Below, in pieces: positions 24,265-33,522 of a DNA stretch of 54,102 nucleotides. Position 1 is the stretch's first letter, and the number at the start of each line of letters is the position of its first letter. The DNA comes from a filamentous cyanobacterium CCT1 (GTDB lineage: Bacteria; Cyanobacteriota; Cyanobacteriia; Phormidesmidales; Phormidesmidaceae): positions 1 through 54,102 of the forward strand of contig PYER01000010.1 in assembly GCA_003017855.1 (NCBI GenBank), given 5' to 3'. The notes beneath the pieces are model-generated. The model had not been told where the DNA came from, did no database searches, and saw only the letters and a program-made list of their open reading frames with translations. Made by a program: the position numbers and the translations under genes.

Positions 24265-26628
24265 ATGGAAAAGTTAGTCACGCTCAAATTTGGCACCGGC
24301 AGTTTGGAGGTCGGCTATGCCGTCACCTTGCAGATTGGTGACGAGCAGTCTCGCCCAACCGTAGAGATGGAGGGCAGCCTGCCCCCCGCTCCCACCCTGG
24401 GGCACACCTACCAGCGCTGGCAGACCGCCTACCGCCGCCTGGGCCTGCCCTTTCGCCTGGAGGCCCGCCCCAGCTTTGCGACCAACGTGTCGCTGGTCGG
24501 CGACTGCCGTGAGGTCTCCCAACAGCTCAGTCGTCAGCTGAACCAGTGGCTAGAAGCCGAGTCGTTTCGCCCCCTGCAGGACAAGCTGCTCGAACGCCTC
24601 GATCCCAGAGATACCGTGCGCCTGATTGTGCAAACCCAGGACCCAGCCCTCCAGCGGCTGCCCTGGCCAGCCTGGAGCTTCTGCGATCGCTACCCCAGAG
24701 CCGAAATTGCCTTCAGCGCCCCGGCCTTCGAGCTGGTGGATCGTCGGCCCCCCAGCCGCCCCTCGGTGCGCGTGCTGGCCATTTTGGGCCACAGCCAGGG
24801 CATTGATGTCGACACCGACCAGCGACTGCTCAACCACCTGCCGCAGGCCCACATTGAGGTGCTCGAACAGCCCTCCCGCCAGCAGCTCAATGACGCGCTT
24901 TGGGACCCCAAAGGCTGGGATATTCTCTTTTTTGCGGGCCACAGCACCAGCCAGGGGCAGGAGTCAGAGGTAGCGGGTCGGCTATTCATCAACCCCTCCG
25001 AAAGCTTGACCCTTCCAGAGCTGAAACACGCCCTCAACAAATCCCTGGAGCGGGGCCTGCAGATCGCCATCTTTAACTCCTGCGATGGGCTGGGGCTGGC
25101 CCAGGCGCTGGTCGATTTGCACATTCCCCAGGTGCTGGTAATGCGCGAGCCGGTGCCCGATCGCATTGCCCACGAGTTTCTCAAAGCCTTTTTAGCCGCC
25201 TTTGCCCGGGGTGAGTCGTTTTACCTGGCGGTGCGAGAAGCGCGGGAGAAACTCCAGGGGTTAGAGCACCAGTTTCCCTGCGCCAGCTGGTTAGCCGCCA
25301 TTTTTCAAAACCCCGCCGAGCCACCGCCCACCTGGGCTACCCTGGCCCAGCCCCAGGCGGTGGACCCTACCCTTGACCCCCAAACCGAGCGATCGCAACG
25401 GCGCGTGAGGACGGCGATGACAACGCTCGCAGTGGCCGCGATTGTCCTTGGGCTGCGCCAGATTGGGCTGCTGCAAAGCTGGGAACTCCAGGCCTTGGAC
25501 CGCCTGATGCAGTGGCGACCGGCGGCCCGGCCCGACCCGCGCCTGCTGGTGGTCACCATTACCGAGGCCGATGTGCAGGCCCAGGACCCAAACGATCGGC
25601 GGGGGTCTCTGTCAGATCAGGCCCTGTCCCAGCTTTTGGCGACCCTGCAACCCATGGAGCCCCGGCTGATCGGCCTCGATATTTACCGAGATTTTCCGGT
25701 ACGAAACCAGCAGCCTGACCTGGCCCGACAGATGCGATCGGCAGACAATTTTTTTGCGGTGTGCAAGAGTAGCTTCGACGGCGACCTGGGCATTGCCCCA
25801 CCGCCGGAACCTCCCCCCGAACGCCTGGGGTTCAGCGATTTCTTTAAAGACCCCGACAATGTCTTGCGTCGTCAGCTGCTGTACATGCTACCTGAACCCA
25901 ACTCCCTCTGCCAGGCCGACTACGCCTTCGCCACCCGGTTGGCGCTGCGGTACCTAGCCCAGGAGGGTCTGCCCGAGCAAAAATCCGAGGACGGCTTTTT
26001 ACAGGTCGGCGACGTGGTCTTTCGCCCCCTCGAACAAACCTTCGGCGGCTACCAGAGCATCGATGCGGGGGGGCATCAGATCATGCTCAACTACCGCCCG
26101 CTCAATGCTCCAGAGCAGATTGCCGAACGGGTCCCCCTGGGGGATGTGCTGGAGGGCAGGGTGAGTGCGGCCTCGGTGCGCGATCGCATTGTCTTAGTCG
26201 GCACTACCGCCGGCAGCTTTGGCGACTACTGGCAAACGCCCTACCCCGGTTCATCCGCGGCCGATCGCGAAGCGGCGGGGGTGCTGATGCAGGCGCACAT
26301 GGTCAGCCACCTGCTCAGTGCCGTGCTCGATGACCAACCCCTGATTCAAGCCTGGCCCAACAGCGTTGAAATGCTGTGGATTGGGAGCTGGGCTGGGGTA
26401 GGGGGGGTGCTCGCCTACTGGGCCACTGCAGCGGGCTCAGTTCGCGCCTTCCAGCTCAAACTTTTGCTGGGCATCCTGGCTGCTGAAGCCGGGTTATTGG
26501 GCCTGAGCTGGGTGCTTTTGGTCCAAACCGGCTACTGGGTGCCGCTGATTCCCGCCGCCTTGGCCCTGGCTGCGATCGCTGCGATCGCCGTCCTGATTGT
26601 GCCTGTACCCGTCCGTAAAACCAGTTAA
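24265..26628 (+). CDS. CHAT-CHASE2 membrane sensor/protease
   Basis: The 787-aa protein starts with a unique N-terminal region. A CHAT domain (about 160-350) has the predicted dyad H226 (LFFAGHSTSQGQ) and C273 (IFNSCDGLGLAQA). A membrane helix at about 384-402 is followed by an extracytoplasmic CHASE2 domain (about 403-690; LDRLMQWRPA, RLIGLDIYRDFPV, VRDRIVLVGTT) and three C-terminal helices. CHASE2 is a sensory domain, so this couples an outside signal to a cytoplasmic caspase-like protease, the reverse of the normal kinase or cyclase output. It follows DUF1822 in the same operon. Confidence 0.93.
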   Translation: MEKLVTLKFGTGSLEVGYAVTLQIGDEQSRPTVEMEGSLPPAPTLGHTYQRWQTAYRRLGLPFRLEARPSFATNVSLVGDCREVSQQLSRQLNQWLEAESFRPLQDKLLERLDPRDTVRLIVQTQDPALQRLPWPAWSFCDRYPRAEIAFSAPAFELVDRRPPSRPSVRVLAILGHSQGIDVDTDQRLLNHLPQAHIEVLEQPSRQQLNDALWDPKGWDILFFAGHSTSQGQESEVAGRLFINPSESLTLPELKHALNKSLERGLQIAIFNSCDGLGLAQALVDLHIPQVLVMREPVPDRIAHEFLKAFLAAFARGESFYLAVREAREKLQGLEHQFPCASWLAAIFQNPAEPPPTWATLAQPQAVDPTLDPQTERSQRRVRTAMTTLAVAAIVLGLRQIGLLQSWELQALDRLMQWRPAARPDPRLLVVTITEADVQAQDPNDRRGSLSDQALSQLLATLQPMEPRLIGLDIYRDFPVRNQQPDLARQMRSADNFFAVCKSSFDGDLGIAPPPEPPPERLGFSDFFKDPDNVLRRQLLYMLPEPNSLCQADYAFATRLALRYLAQEGLPEQKSEDGFLQVGDVVFRPLEQTFGGYQSIDAGGHQIMLNYRPLNAPEQIAERVPLGDVLEGRVSAASVRDRIVLVGTTAGSFGDYWQTPYPGSSAADREAAGVLMQAHMVSHLLSAVLDDQPLIQAWPNSVEMLWIGSWAGVGGVLAYWATAAGSVRAFQLKLLLGILAAEAGLLGLSWVLLVQTGYWVPLIPAALALAAIAAIAVLIVPVPVRKTS

Positions 26629-26776
26629 ATCTAGTGTGGCCTTAAAAAGAGAACGATGTGCAACCTGTACCGGTCACACATCTCCCACCGTAGCCCAGCA
26701 AGGAGGTGCCATTTTCCCAATGCGTTGGCTCCTAATCACGAATGCCCGCTGTGTCAAACCATCAGGAGGAATCACG

Positions 26777-27673
26777 ATGCCACGATACCCACTGAACCCT
26801 GTCACTGTGGGGCTAAGTCTCGGCCTGGCCGGAGCCCTGCTGGCCCTGGGATCATACCGATCGGCCGCCGAGGCCGACGTCCAGCGGGTTGAGGACCAGC
26901 GCGTCAGCCAGACCAATGTTCTGGTGGAATACATTGAACCCAGTTGGGCCGATCGCAACCGCCCAGGCGGCAGACGCGACGGCGGGGCCAGCCGTGGTGG
27001 TCCCTGCGCTCCCATTACAGGACAGCCCAACCTAACGGCACTGGTACCAACCACTCTGCAAAGGTTTGAGCCCGAAGAGACTCAGTTCGACACCGAATCC
27101 GATTCCCCGCTCAGCACCTACACTTCGGTGCTGACATTCACCACCGACCCTCAGCCGCTACTCTGGTTTTATTTCCCCTACGAACAAAGCGAGCTATTTA
27201 CCCTAGAGCTGATATTGCAAGACGAGGGCGGCAATACCCTAGAGCAAACGAATTTCGTTCCGACTGAACAGGGGCCGGGCATTGTCCAGATTCCATTGTC
27301 GACAGAGATCTCCCTAACTGAAGGCGAGCAATACCAGTGGTACCTGTATGCCCACTGCGCAGCCAGTCAACCTGAAGATCCGCCGGTCTATGCCAAAGGG
27401 TGGATCAAACGAGTGCCCCCTCCGGCAGCGCTGGAGTCTCTGCCTCCCAGAGCCTCGGAGCGACAACGGGCTGCGCTTTACGGGACCAACGGCATCTGGC
27501 AAGATGCCCTGACGATTGTGGCTGAACGTTATCGCGAGCAGCCACAAGATCCCGAGGCCCGAGCCGACTGGGTGAGTCTGCTGTCTTCGATCGATTTTGA
27601 GCCCAGTACCCTCAGCACCCTGGTTGCCGCTCCGTGGCTGAAGGTTGGCTCAGCCGCTGAGGTCGATCGGTAA
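26777..27673 (+). CDS. DUF928 domain protein
   Basis: The 298-aa protein starts at the ATG at 26777 behind AGGAGG (26765-26770); the frame is open back to 26597. A signal-like helix (VGLSLGLAGALLALGSYR) leads into the DUF928 pattern RPGGRRDGGASRGGPC, LTALVPTT, PLLWFYFPYEQ, GIVQIPLSTE and YQWYLYAHC. DUF928 proteins are predicted periplasmic, of unknown function, and are strongly associated with CHAT/haemagglutinin loci in cyanobacteria. It ends the apparent operon. Confidence 0.9.
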   Translation: MPRYPLNPVTVGLSLGLAGALLALGSYRSAAEADVQRVEDQRVSQTNVLVEYIEPSWADRNRPGGRRDGGASRGGPCAPITGQPNLTALVPTTLQRFEPEETQFDTESDSPLSTYTSVLTFTTDPQPLLWFYFPYEQSELFTLELILQDEGGNTLEQTNFVPTEQGPGIVQIPLSTEISLTEGEQYQWYLYAHCAASQPEDPPVYAKGWIKRVPPPAALESLPPRASERQRAALYGTNGIWQDALTIVAERYREQPQDPEARADWVSLLSSIDFEPSTLSTLVAAPWLKVGSAAEVDR

Positions 27674-27736
27674 CCCTAGGTCGGCCTTGTCTGGTCCCCG
27701 TCTCTGCACCCCACTGCCGACGGGTCAACCCCTGGT

Positions 27737-27770
27737 GCCCATGCTCTTGCCTGTAGTCCTGAGCATGGGC
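27737..27770. terminator. Inverted repeat after the DUF928 gene
   Basis: GCCCATGCTC (27737-27746) and GAGCATGGGC (27761-27770) are separated by 14 nt. It lies about 65 bp past the DUF928 stop and in front of the convergent permease gene. There is no T-run, so termination is plausible but unproven. Confidence 0.5.
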
Positions 27771-27833
27771 AGCGGTGCTGGATTCTAATAGCAAATCCGA
27801 ATCACAAACCCCCGATTCCCAAAAGGCCAAACC

Positions 27834-27856
27834 GTAGGGGCGAATGGCATTCGCCC
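27834..27856. repeat. GTAGGGGCG-type palindromic repeat
   Basis: GGGCGAATG and CATTCGCCC form 9-bp arms around one base. The flank GTAGGGGCG matches the palindrome at 268-295. Confidence 0.75.
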
Positions 27857-27897
27857 AGAGGTATCGGGGGTATTCAAGCAGGATTTAGTATAAAAAC

Positions 27898-28803
27898 CTA
27901 GCGCCAGTTTTCGCGGCGCTGGAGGGGGTTCATCAGTTCGTTCAGCCCTTCGCCCACCAGCGATAGCCCGGTCACCATCAGGGTGAGCGCCAGGCCGGGG
28001 AATAGCGCCGTCCACCAGATGCCCGTGGGCAGCGCATCGAGGGCCTGGCGAATGTCGGCTCCCCACTCGGGCACTTGCTCGGGCAGACCTATACCGAGGA
28101 ATCCTAGCCCTCCCAGTATCAAAATCGCATCGGCGGCATTGAGGGTAAATAGTACCGGCACGCTCTGAATTACGTTGAGAAACAGGTAGCGGGTCAGCAC
28201 CGTCCAGGGGTCGGCCCCCATTGCCTGGGCCGCTTCGACAAACAGCTCGGTCTTGACGCTGACGGTGTGGTTACGCACCACCCGGTAGTACTGGGGAATG
28301 TAGGCAATGCTGAGGGCGATCGCGGCATTGACCACCCCCCGGCCCACCACAAACGCCAGCGTGACCGAGAGCAGCAGCCCCGGCAGGGTGTAGATCGTGT
28401 CCATAAAAAACAGCAGGGCGCGATCGAGCCAGCCGCCCAAGTAGCCGCTGACCATGCCCAGGGGTACCCCGATCGCCACGCTCAGTAGAGTCGCCAGCAG
28501 CACCACCTGCCAGGCGGCGCGGGTGCCAAACAGCGTGCGCGCAAACACGTCGTACCCCTGGCGCGTAGTGCCAAACCAGTGCTCATCGCTGGGGGGCTGG
28601 TGAATGGGGTTTTGCAGCGCCGTAGTGGGGTCGAGCAGCCAGCCCCAGCTCTGCATCAGGGGCGTCAGCAGGGCAATCAGAATAAATGCCAGAGTAATGG
28701 CCAGCCCCACCCACATCAGCACCACCGACACATTGGCGGCGGATTTGGCCCCAGATCTGGCGAATGGGTTGCGCAGCAGGGGCGATCGCGGCGTGGTAGC
28801 CAT
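27898..28803 (-). CDS. ABC transporter permease (DppC/OppC family)
   Basis: The 301-aa protein has an N-terminal helix and a five-helix BPD_transp_1 core. It carries the N-terminal OppC_N pattern (HQPPSDEHWFGTTRQGYDVFARTLFG) and the cytoplasmic EAA loop EAAQAMGADPWTVLTRYLFL, which contacts the ATPase. It ends LSLVGEGLNELMNP. The family imports peptides, nickel or related solutes. No binding protein, second permease or ATPase gene is adjacent, so its partners are encoded elsewhere. Confidence 0.94.
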   Translation of the reverse strand: MATTPRSPLLRNPFARSGAKSAANVSVVLMWVGLAITLAFILIALLTPLMQSWGWLLDPTTALQNPIHQPPSDEHWFGTTRQGYDVFARTLFGTRAAWQVVLLATLLSVAIGVPLGMVSGYLGGWLDRALLFFMDTIYTLPGLLLSVTLAFVVGRGVVNAAIALSIAYIPQYYRVVRNHTVSVKTELFVEAAQAMGADPWTVLTRYLFLNVIQSVPVLFTLNAADAILILGGLGFLGIGLPEQVPEWGADIRQALDALPTGIWWTALFPGLALTLMVTGLSLVGEGLNELMNPLQRRENWR

Positions 28804-29003
28804 GGCGGCACCGTGAATGAACAGGCTCTATTATGCCAGAGTCAGGCGCAAAGGCCGGGAGGAGAGGCGATCGTTCTCCCCGGTCGGTGGCCTCTCCTTG
28901 GCATAATGTATTTAGTCAGACCGCAGCATGCTGTCCCGCGAACCCGGCTACTGGGTCGGGGGACGTTGGCGACAGTCTAGCTTTAATCAACCCTGGAGAC
29001 GTC

Positions 29004-29591
29004 ATGACTGTCACCGATAGCGCCCTCGCCCTACCCACCCCCGAAGCTCTGGAGGCTGTTGCCGGGGGGACGCGACTCGATGGCAGGCAGGTCACCGCCG
29101 CGCTGCTCAAGGCGGAGCAGCAGACTAAGCGGCAGCGGCAGCCGCTTTCGGTTGGGGCCCTGCTGGGTACCTGGCGCCTGCGGTTTACGGCCCCCAACAA
29201 GCCTGCCTACAGAGCCGGTCAGCCCACCAGCAAGGGCTTTTACATGCCGGGGCTGGCGATCGCCACCATTAGCTTTAGCCAGGCCGACGACGAGCAGCTA
29301 TCTATTCAAAACCAGCTCCAGGTCGGTCCCCTGCGGCTGCGGTTTACAGGACCAGCCAAATTTTTGGCCAAGAAAAACCTGCTGGCCTTCGATTTTGTTC
29401 GCCTGCAGGTACTGGTAGGCGGCCTCAGCCTGATCAACCTGCCCCTGCGCAGCAAGGCGTCCAAGGCCGGTGACTTTGCTACCGCGTCAGTCGCTAAGCT
29501 GCCATTCTTCTCTTTTTTTGCGGCCCAGGAGAGCTACATCGCAGCCCGGGGCCGCAGTGGTGGACTGGCTCTGTGGGTCAGGCAGTCCTAG
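29004..29591 (+). CDS. Conserved cyanobacterial protein, possibly PAP/fibrillin-like
   Basis: The 195-aa protein starts at the ATG at 29004, with GGAG about 7 nt upstream. After a helical N-terminus comes VGALLGTWRLRFTAPNKPAY, then GFYMPGLAIATISF, GPLRLRFTGPAKFL and LINLPLRS. LLGTWRLRF resembles the opening strand of PAP/fibrillin lipocalin-like proteins of thylakoids and plastids. That assignment is tentative, and I do not claim the family. Confidence 0.7.
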   Translation: MTVTDSALALPTPEALEAVAGGTRLDGRQVTAALLKAEQQTKRQRQPLSVGALLGTWRLRFTAPNKPAYRAGQPTSKGFYMPGLAIATISFSQADDEQLSIQNQLQVGPLRLRFTGPAKFLAKKNLLAFDFVRLQVLVGGLSLINLPLRSKASKAGDFATASVAKLPFFSFFAAQESYIAARGRSGGLALWVRQS

Positions 29592-29712
29592 CTTTGCGTT
29601 AGCAGCTGCCCTACTACTAACGCCAGGACAAAGGCTAAAAACCCCATCAGCAGGTTGTCGAACCCGCCCCAGTGGGGCGCCGACAAATCGCGGCGAAAGT
29701 CGCAGTTGAGGC

Positions 29713-29741
29713 AAAAAAAAACAGGGTAGGTTCCCCTACCC
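29713..29741 (-). terminator. Rho-independent terminator for the gene at 29780-30169
   Basis: Read on the minus strand, the stem GGGTAGG-GGAA-CCTACCC is followed by TG and nine T. It lies about 39 bp past the stop of the minus-strand gene. Confidence 0.88.
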
Positions 29742-29779
29742 CATACGAGATACGTCTTTGAGACGGCGTTCTGCGAGGC

Positions 29780-30169
29780 TTAGGCCAGGGTTTCGGGGCA
29801 GTAGCCCAGACCCATGACAAACTGACGGCGAAAGGCTTCGATCTCTTCGCGATCGGGCTTGCCGTGGGAGACAATCGCCACCTGGTAGCGCCGCATTACA
29901 TCGATGGGCGACTGCCCGGTCTCTAGACCCCAGAGGGCCATACGCACACGAATGCCGGGGTCATAGGCGATGCCCAACTCATTCATATAAGCGCGAAAAT
30001 CTTCGGCATCGGGAACGCCGATGTTGTCGTCCATTTTGACGCGAATGACCCATCCATCAATCTGATGAATCACCGTCATAAATTCCAGGGGCAATCTCGG
30101 GGTACCCAGCAGGTGTTCAACCACGCGGACGGTCAAACTGGCATTGGCGAGATAGTAGGTGTATTCCAT
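29780..30169 (-). CDS. Conserved-looking hypothetical protein
   Basis: The 129-aa soluble protein fits no family I recognise. It reads MEYTYYLANASLTVRVVEHL, then FMTVIHQIDGWVIRVKMDD, then DAEDFRAYMNELGIAYDPG and REEIEAFRRQFVMGLGYCPE. The second of two adjacent ATGs (30169) has the better spacing to AAGG. A clear terminator follows, so it is probably a single-gene transcript. It is divergent from queA. Confidence 0.75.
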   Translation of the reverse strand: MEYTYYLANASLTVRVVEHLLGTPRLPLEFMTVIHQIDGWVIRVKMDDNIGVPDAEDFRAYMNELGIAYDPGIRVRMALWGLETGQSPIDVMRRYQVAIVSHGKPDREEIEAFRRQFVMGLGYCPETLA

Positions 30170-30311
30170 CATTGACCTTGAGACAGGTGCTACAGTTCTT
30201 ATTGTCTTGGACTGGCCCTGAAAGGGTTAGGGTTAAGTCCCCCTACCTCGCCTGGGTGTATCCCCCCAACCTGGTCAGGCTATGCACAACCTTTAAACCC
30301 TGGCCTCAGAG

Positions 30312-31400
30312 ATGTCACCAGAGATTCCTAACTCCTCTTCTGAATATTCCCTGGCTGCCTATCAATATTCTCTACCGCCAGAAAAAATTGCCCAAACCCC
30401 CGTTACCCCCCGCGATGCCTCGCGTCTGTTGGTCGTAGACAGCGCCAGTACCCACCGCCACCACCGCTTCTGCGACCTACCCACTCTGCTGCAGCCGGGC
30501 GATCTGCTCGTCCTCAACGATACGCGAGTGATTCCTGCCCGCCTGTTGGGTTACAAGCCTAGCGGTGCTCAGGTCGAAGTGTTTTTGCTCGAAGACCAGG
30601 GTGACAACCGGTGGCTGGCCCTGGTGCGCCCGGGTCGCCGCCTCAAGCCGGGGGCCACGGTACACTTTGGCCCCAACCCCGACCAGCCCGACCTGGTAGC
30701 CCAGGTGCTGGATACCGACCCCGACACCAGCGGTCGCCTGCTGAAGTTTGAGCCCCAGAGCAGTGAATCTCTCTTTGCCCTGTTTGAGCGCCTGGGGGAA
30801 GTTCCCCTACCGCCTTACATTACCGATACGGCGGCGTCGCCTGAGCAGTACCAGACGGTCTATGCCGAGGCTCCTGGGGCGGTGGCGGCCCCCACGGCGG
30901 GGCTGCACTTTACGCCTGAGCTGTTTGAGCGGCTGGAGGAAATGGGGGTGGGGCGATCGCGCATCACTCTCCACGTCGGCGTCGGCACCTTTCGCCCAGT
31001 GGAGACCGACAACATTCTCGACCACAAAATGCACGGCGAATGGATCGATGTCTCGGCTGAAACCGTGGCGCAGATCCACGCCACCAAAGCCCGAGGCGGT
31101 CGAGTAATTGCCGTCGGCACAACGGTGGTGCGAGCCCTGGAGGGCGCGGCCCAGGGCGGCGAACTGCAACCCTACCAGGGCAAGGTCAACCTGTTTATCT
31201 ACCCTGGCTACCAATATCGGGCGATCGACGGGCTGATCACCAACTTTCACCTGCCGGGGTCTAGCCTGCTGATGCTGGTTAGCGCTCTGATTGGCCGCGA
31301 GCGATTGCTGGGGCTGTATGAAGACGCGATCGCCCAAGACTATCGCTTTTATTCTTTTGGCGACGCCATGCTGATTTTGCCCGAGGCAGTCCAACGTTGA
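30312..31400 (+). CDS. queA: tRNA preQ1(34) S-adenosylmethionine ribosyltransferase-isomerase
   Basis: The 362-aa protein is a full-length QueA, which makes epoxyqueuosine in tRNA anticodons from preQ1 and the ribosyl group of SAM. Signatures are [36 protein letters not shown], the PLPPYI motif, [17 protein letters not shown], then [12 protein letters not shown] and the C-terminal [19 protein letters not shown]. The ATG at 30312 gives the normal N-terminus. Confidence 0.97.
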   Translation: MSPEIPNSSSEYSLAAYQYSLPPEKIAQTPVTPRDASRLLVVDSASTHRHHRFCDLPTLLQPGDLLVLNDTRVIPARLLGYKPSGAQVEVFLLEDQGDNRWLALVRPGRRLKPGATVHFGPNPDQPDLVAQVLDTDPDTSGRLLKFEPQSSESLFALFERLGEVPLPPYITDTAASPEQYQTVYAEAPGAVAAPTAGLHFTPELFERLEEMGVGRSRITLHVGVGTFRPVETDNILDHKMHGEWIDVSAETVAQIHATKARGGRVIAVGTTVVRALEGAAQGGELQPYQGKVNLFIYPGYQYRAIDGLITNFHLPGSSLLMLVSALIGRERLLGLYEDAIAQDYRFYSFGDAMLILPEAVQR

Positions 31401-31466
31401 AAATACTGGGCAATCGGGTGGGAGACTGCTCAGGCTACTCATATCTCTGGCAAGGCTGATAGAACG

Positions 31467-32306
31467 ATGCCCTTTACTCGTCATACCCTTTCTAGTGCGT
31501 CCGTGCCTCTGGCCTACCGACAATGGGGAGACGGAGAGCCCCTGGTGCTGCTCCACGGGCTGGCCGACCATGGATTGGTGTGGCAGAGTTTGGCCGAAAC
31601 CCTGGGGACTCGCTACCGCTGCCTGGCCCCTGACCTGCGCGGCCATGGCGATAGCGGCAAACCCGACGATATCGCCGCTTACGATGCTCTGGAGCTAGTT
31701 GAGGACTTAGAAGCTCTGGCGATCGCCTGCGCCACTGACTCGATCACGGTTGTAGCCCACTCTTGGGCCGCCAAACTCGCCCTGCTGTGGGCCAAACAGC
31801 AGCCCCAGCGCCTGCGCCGATTGATCCTGGTCGATCCGTTTTTTGTCAATCAGCTACCGCAGTGGTTGCAGCCCACGTTTCCCTTGCTCTATCGCACCCT
31901 ACCCTTTTTGAAGGTGATGGGGCCGTTTGAGAGCTACGCAGCGGCAGAATCTGTCGCCCGCACCCTAAAGCAGTACCGGGGCTGGAGCCCGCTGCAAGCG
32001 GCGGCGTTTAGAGCTGGAATAGAGCAAAAACCTGACGGTACCTGGGGAAGTAAGTTTGCGATCGCAGCCCGCAACGGCGTGTTTTGCGACATTCTGCATC
32101 GGGCCGGGCTGACCACCGAACTGGCGGTGCCAACCCTGCTGCTGCTGCCCCAGGCCGGGCTTAACCGTATGGCCTGGCAGCTCAAACCCTACCGCACCCA
32201 CCTGCCCCATCTGCATGTACAGGCGATTCCTGGCAACCACTGGCCTCACCTGGTAGAGCCAGAGGCGTTTAATCAAAGCGTGGCTGACTACCTGGATGGT
32301 AGTTAG
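31467..32306 (+). CDS. Alpha/beta hydrolase
   Basis: The 279-aa hydrolase fold contains the oxyanion region LVLLHGLADHGLVWQ and the nucleophile elbow VVAHSWAAK (catalytic Ser). The strand LILVDPFFVN and the catalytic His in IPGNHWPHLVEPE also fit. Substrate is unknown. AAGG precedes the ATG. It follows queA by 66 bp on the same strand, without evidence of shared function. Confidence 0.92.
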   Translation: MPFTRHTLSSASVPLAYRQWGDGEPLVLLHGLADHGLVWQSLAETLGTRYRCLAPDLRGHGDSGKPDDIAAYDALELVEDLEALAIACATDSITVVAHSWAAKLALLWAKQQPQRLRRLILVDPFFVNQLPQWLQPTFPLLYRTLPFLKVMGPFESYAAAESVARTLKQYRGWSPLQAAAFRAGIEQKPDGTWGSKFAIAARNGVFCDILHRAGLTTELAVPTLLLLPQAGLNRMAWQLKPYRTHLPHLHVQAIPGNHWPHLVEPEAFNQSVADYLDGS

Positions 32307-32385
32307 GAATAGGGAGTATTAGGTCTACTGTGCAAGGTTTAGGCACCGTCCCAATCCCTGAACCTCTATCCCAACCCATCACACA

Positions 32386-33522
32386 TCAATCGTGAATCGA
32401 GCCGTCGGGCATGATCGCCCCGGTGAGAATGGCTCCGGTGAGCTTGACCATGGTGCGGCCCCCCACGGCGACCTTAGCGCCGCTGAGGTCGGCCCCGCTG
32501 AGGTCGGCCCCGCTGAAGTCAGCCCCGATCAGGTCGGCTTCGCGCAGGTTGGCGTGGCTGAGGTCGGCCTGCAGCAGATTGGCGCGAAACAGCTTGGCCT
32601 TGCTGAGGTTGGCCCGGTTGAGGTTGACCTTGTGCAAAAAGGCATCGCTGAGGTCGGCCCCGCTCAGATTGGCCTCGCTGAGGTTGCGGCCCCCAAAGTC
32701 TTTTTCGCGCAGGTTGGCCCCGCTCATATCAGAGCCGCTGAGGTCGGGGCTCTGGCGCGATCGGTGGGTGCTGGCCGCTCCGTTGCGGGTGTGAGCGTTG
32801 TAGCTGTTGTAGGCGTCGCTGGGGGGCTTGCGGCTGGATGAGTCGCCGCTGGTTGTGCTGCCGCTAGTTGTGCTGCCGCTCGGGGCTTTGCTGCCCGTGG
32901 AATCGGCCTGACCTGGGGAGCCGGAGCTACCGCTGCTGGCTTTGCTGCTGCCTACCCCCGCCGCTGCATCGCGACGCTGGCGGTAGGTTTGGGACGAACC
33001 AGCGTTGGCCGAGGCAGATCCACTGCTGCTGGTGCCGCCGTTGCTCTGTCCGCCGCCGTTGCTTTGCCCGCTGCCGTAGTAGCTGCCGCCGTAGGCGCTG
33101 CGCTGGTAGCGGTAGTAGCGATTGTGGGAAGCCGATCGCGGCTCATCGTCGTCTAAATCATCGTTGACGCTCTGAGCGCGGGAGCTGCCATAGCCCTTGT
33201 TGGTGTAGCCACTGCCGTAGGCCGAGCGATAGTCGCTGGTGCCGTAGCTGGCGGTAGAGGCCCGGTAGCCACTGCTGGTGTCGTAGCGGCTGGCCGAACT
33301 GGTGCTGCTGCGGGCATTGCGGTTGTGCGATCGCAGCAAGTCCCGCGCATGATTTAGCGCCTTAATCTTGTCCTGAGCTTTTTGGTACAGCCGCTCGTTG
33401 TCTTGAGGAATGCGATCGGGGTGCCAGACAAACACCAGATCTTTGTAAGCCTGGTTGATATCCTCCAGGGAGGCACCAGGCTCTAGCTCTAGAATTCGAT
33501 AGGCGTTGTCCAGCTCACGCAT
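32386..33522 (-). CDS. J-domain protein with C-terminal pentapeptide repeats
   Basis: The 378-aa protein has a J domain (residues ~4-65) with the HPD motif in LVFVWHPDRIPQ. A ~190-residue Ser/Gly/Tyr-rich low-complexity linker follows. The C-terminus has about twenty pentapeptide units of the A(D/N)LSxA type (residues ~262-365, e.g. ANLSGADLSDAFLHKVNLNR). J domains stimulate Hsp70/DnaK; pentapeptide repeats form a right-handed beta-helix used in protein contacts. The fusion suggests an Hsp70 recruiter with a helical docking surface. It is convergent with the hydrolase gene. Confidence 0.94.
   Translation of the reverse strand: MRELDNAYRILELEPGASLEDINQAYKDLVFVWHPDRIPQDNERLYQKAQDKIKALNHARDLLRSHNRNARSSTSSASRYDTSSGYRASTASYGTSDYRSAYGSGYTNKGYGSSRAQSVNDDLDDDEPRSASHNRYYRYQRSAYGGSYYGSGQSNGGGQSNGGTSSSGSASANAGSSQTYRQRRDAAAGVGSSKASSGSSGSPGQADSTGSKAPSGSTTSGSTTSGDSSSRKPPSDAYNSYNAHTRNGAASTHRSRQSPDLSGSDMSGANLREKDFGGRNLSEANLSGADLSDAFLHKVNLNRANLSKAKLFRANLLQADLSHANLREADLIGADFSGADLSGADLSGAKVAVGGRTMVKLTGAILTGAIMPDGSIHD

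Noticed and set aside
29590-29712. Minus-strand frame ending in a hydrophobic helix (DNLLMGFLAFVLALVVGQLL)
   Set aside because: The sequence looks like a small membrane protein, but I found no start codon with a ribosome binding site, and the frame reads through the terminator of the gene at 29780.
30172-30438. Plus-strand frame of 88 aa ahead of queA
   Set aside because: It overlaps the queA start in another frame, is Pro/Leu-rich without a domain, and shows no start signal.
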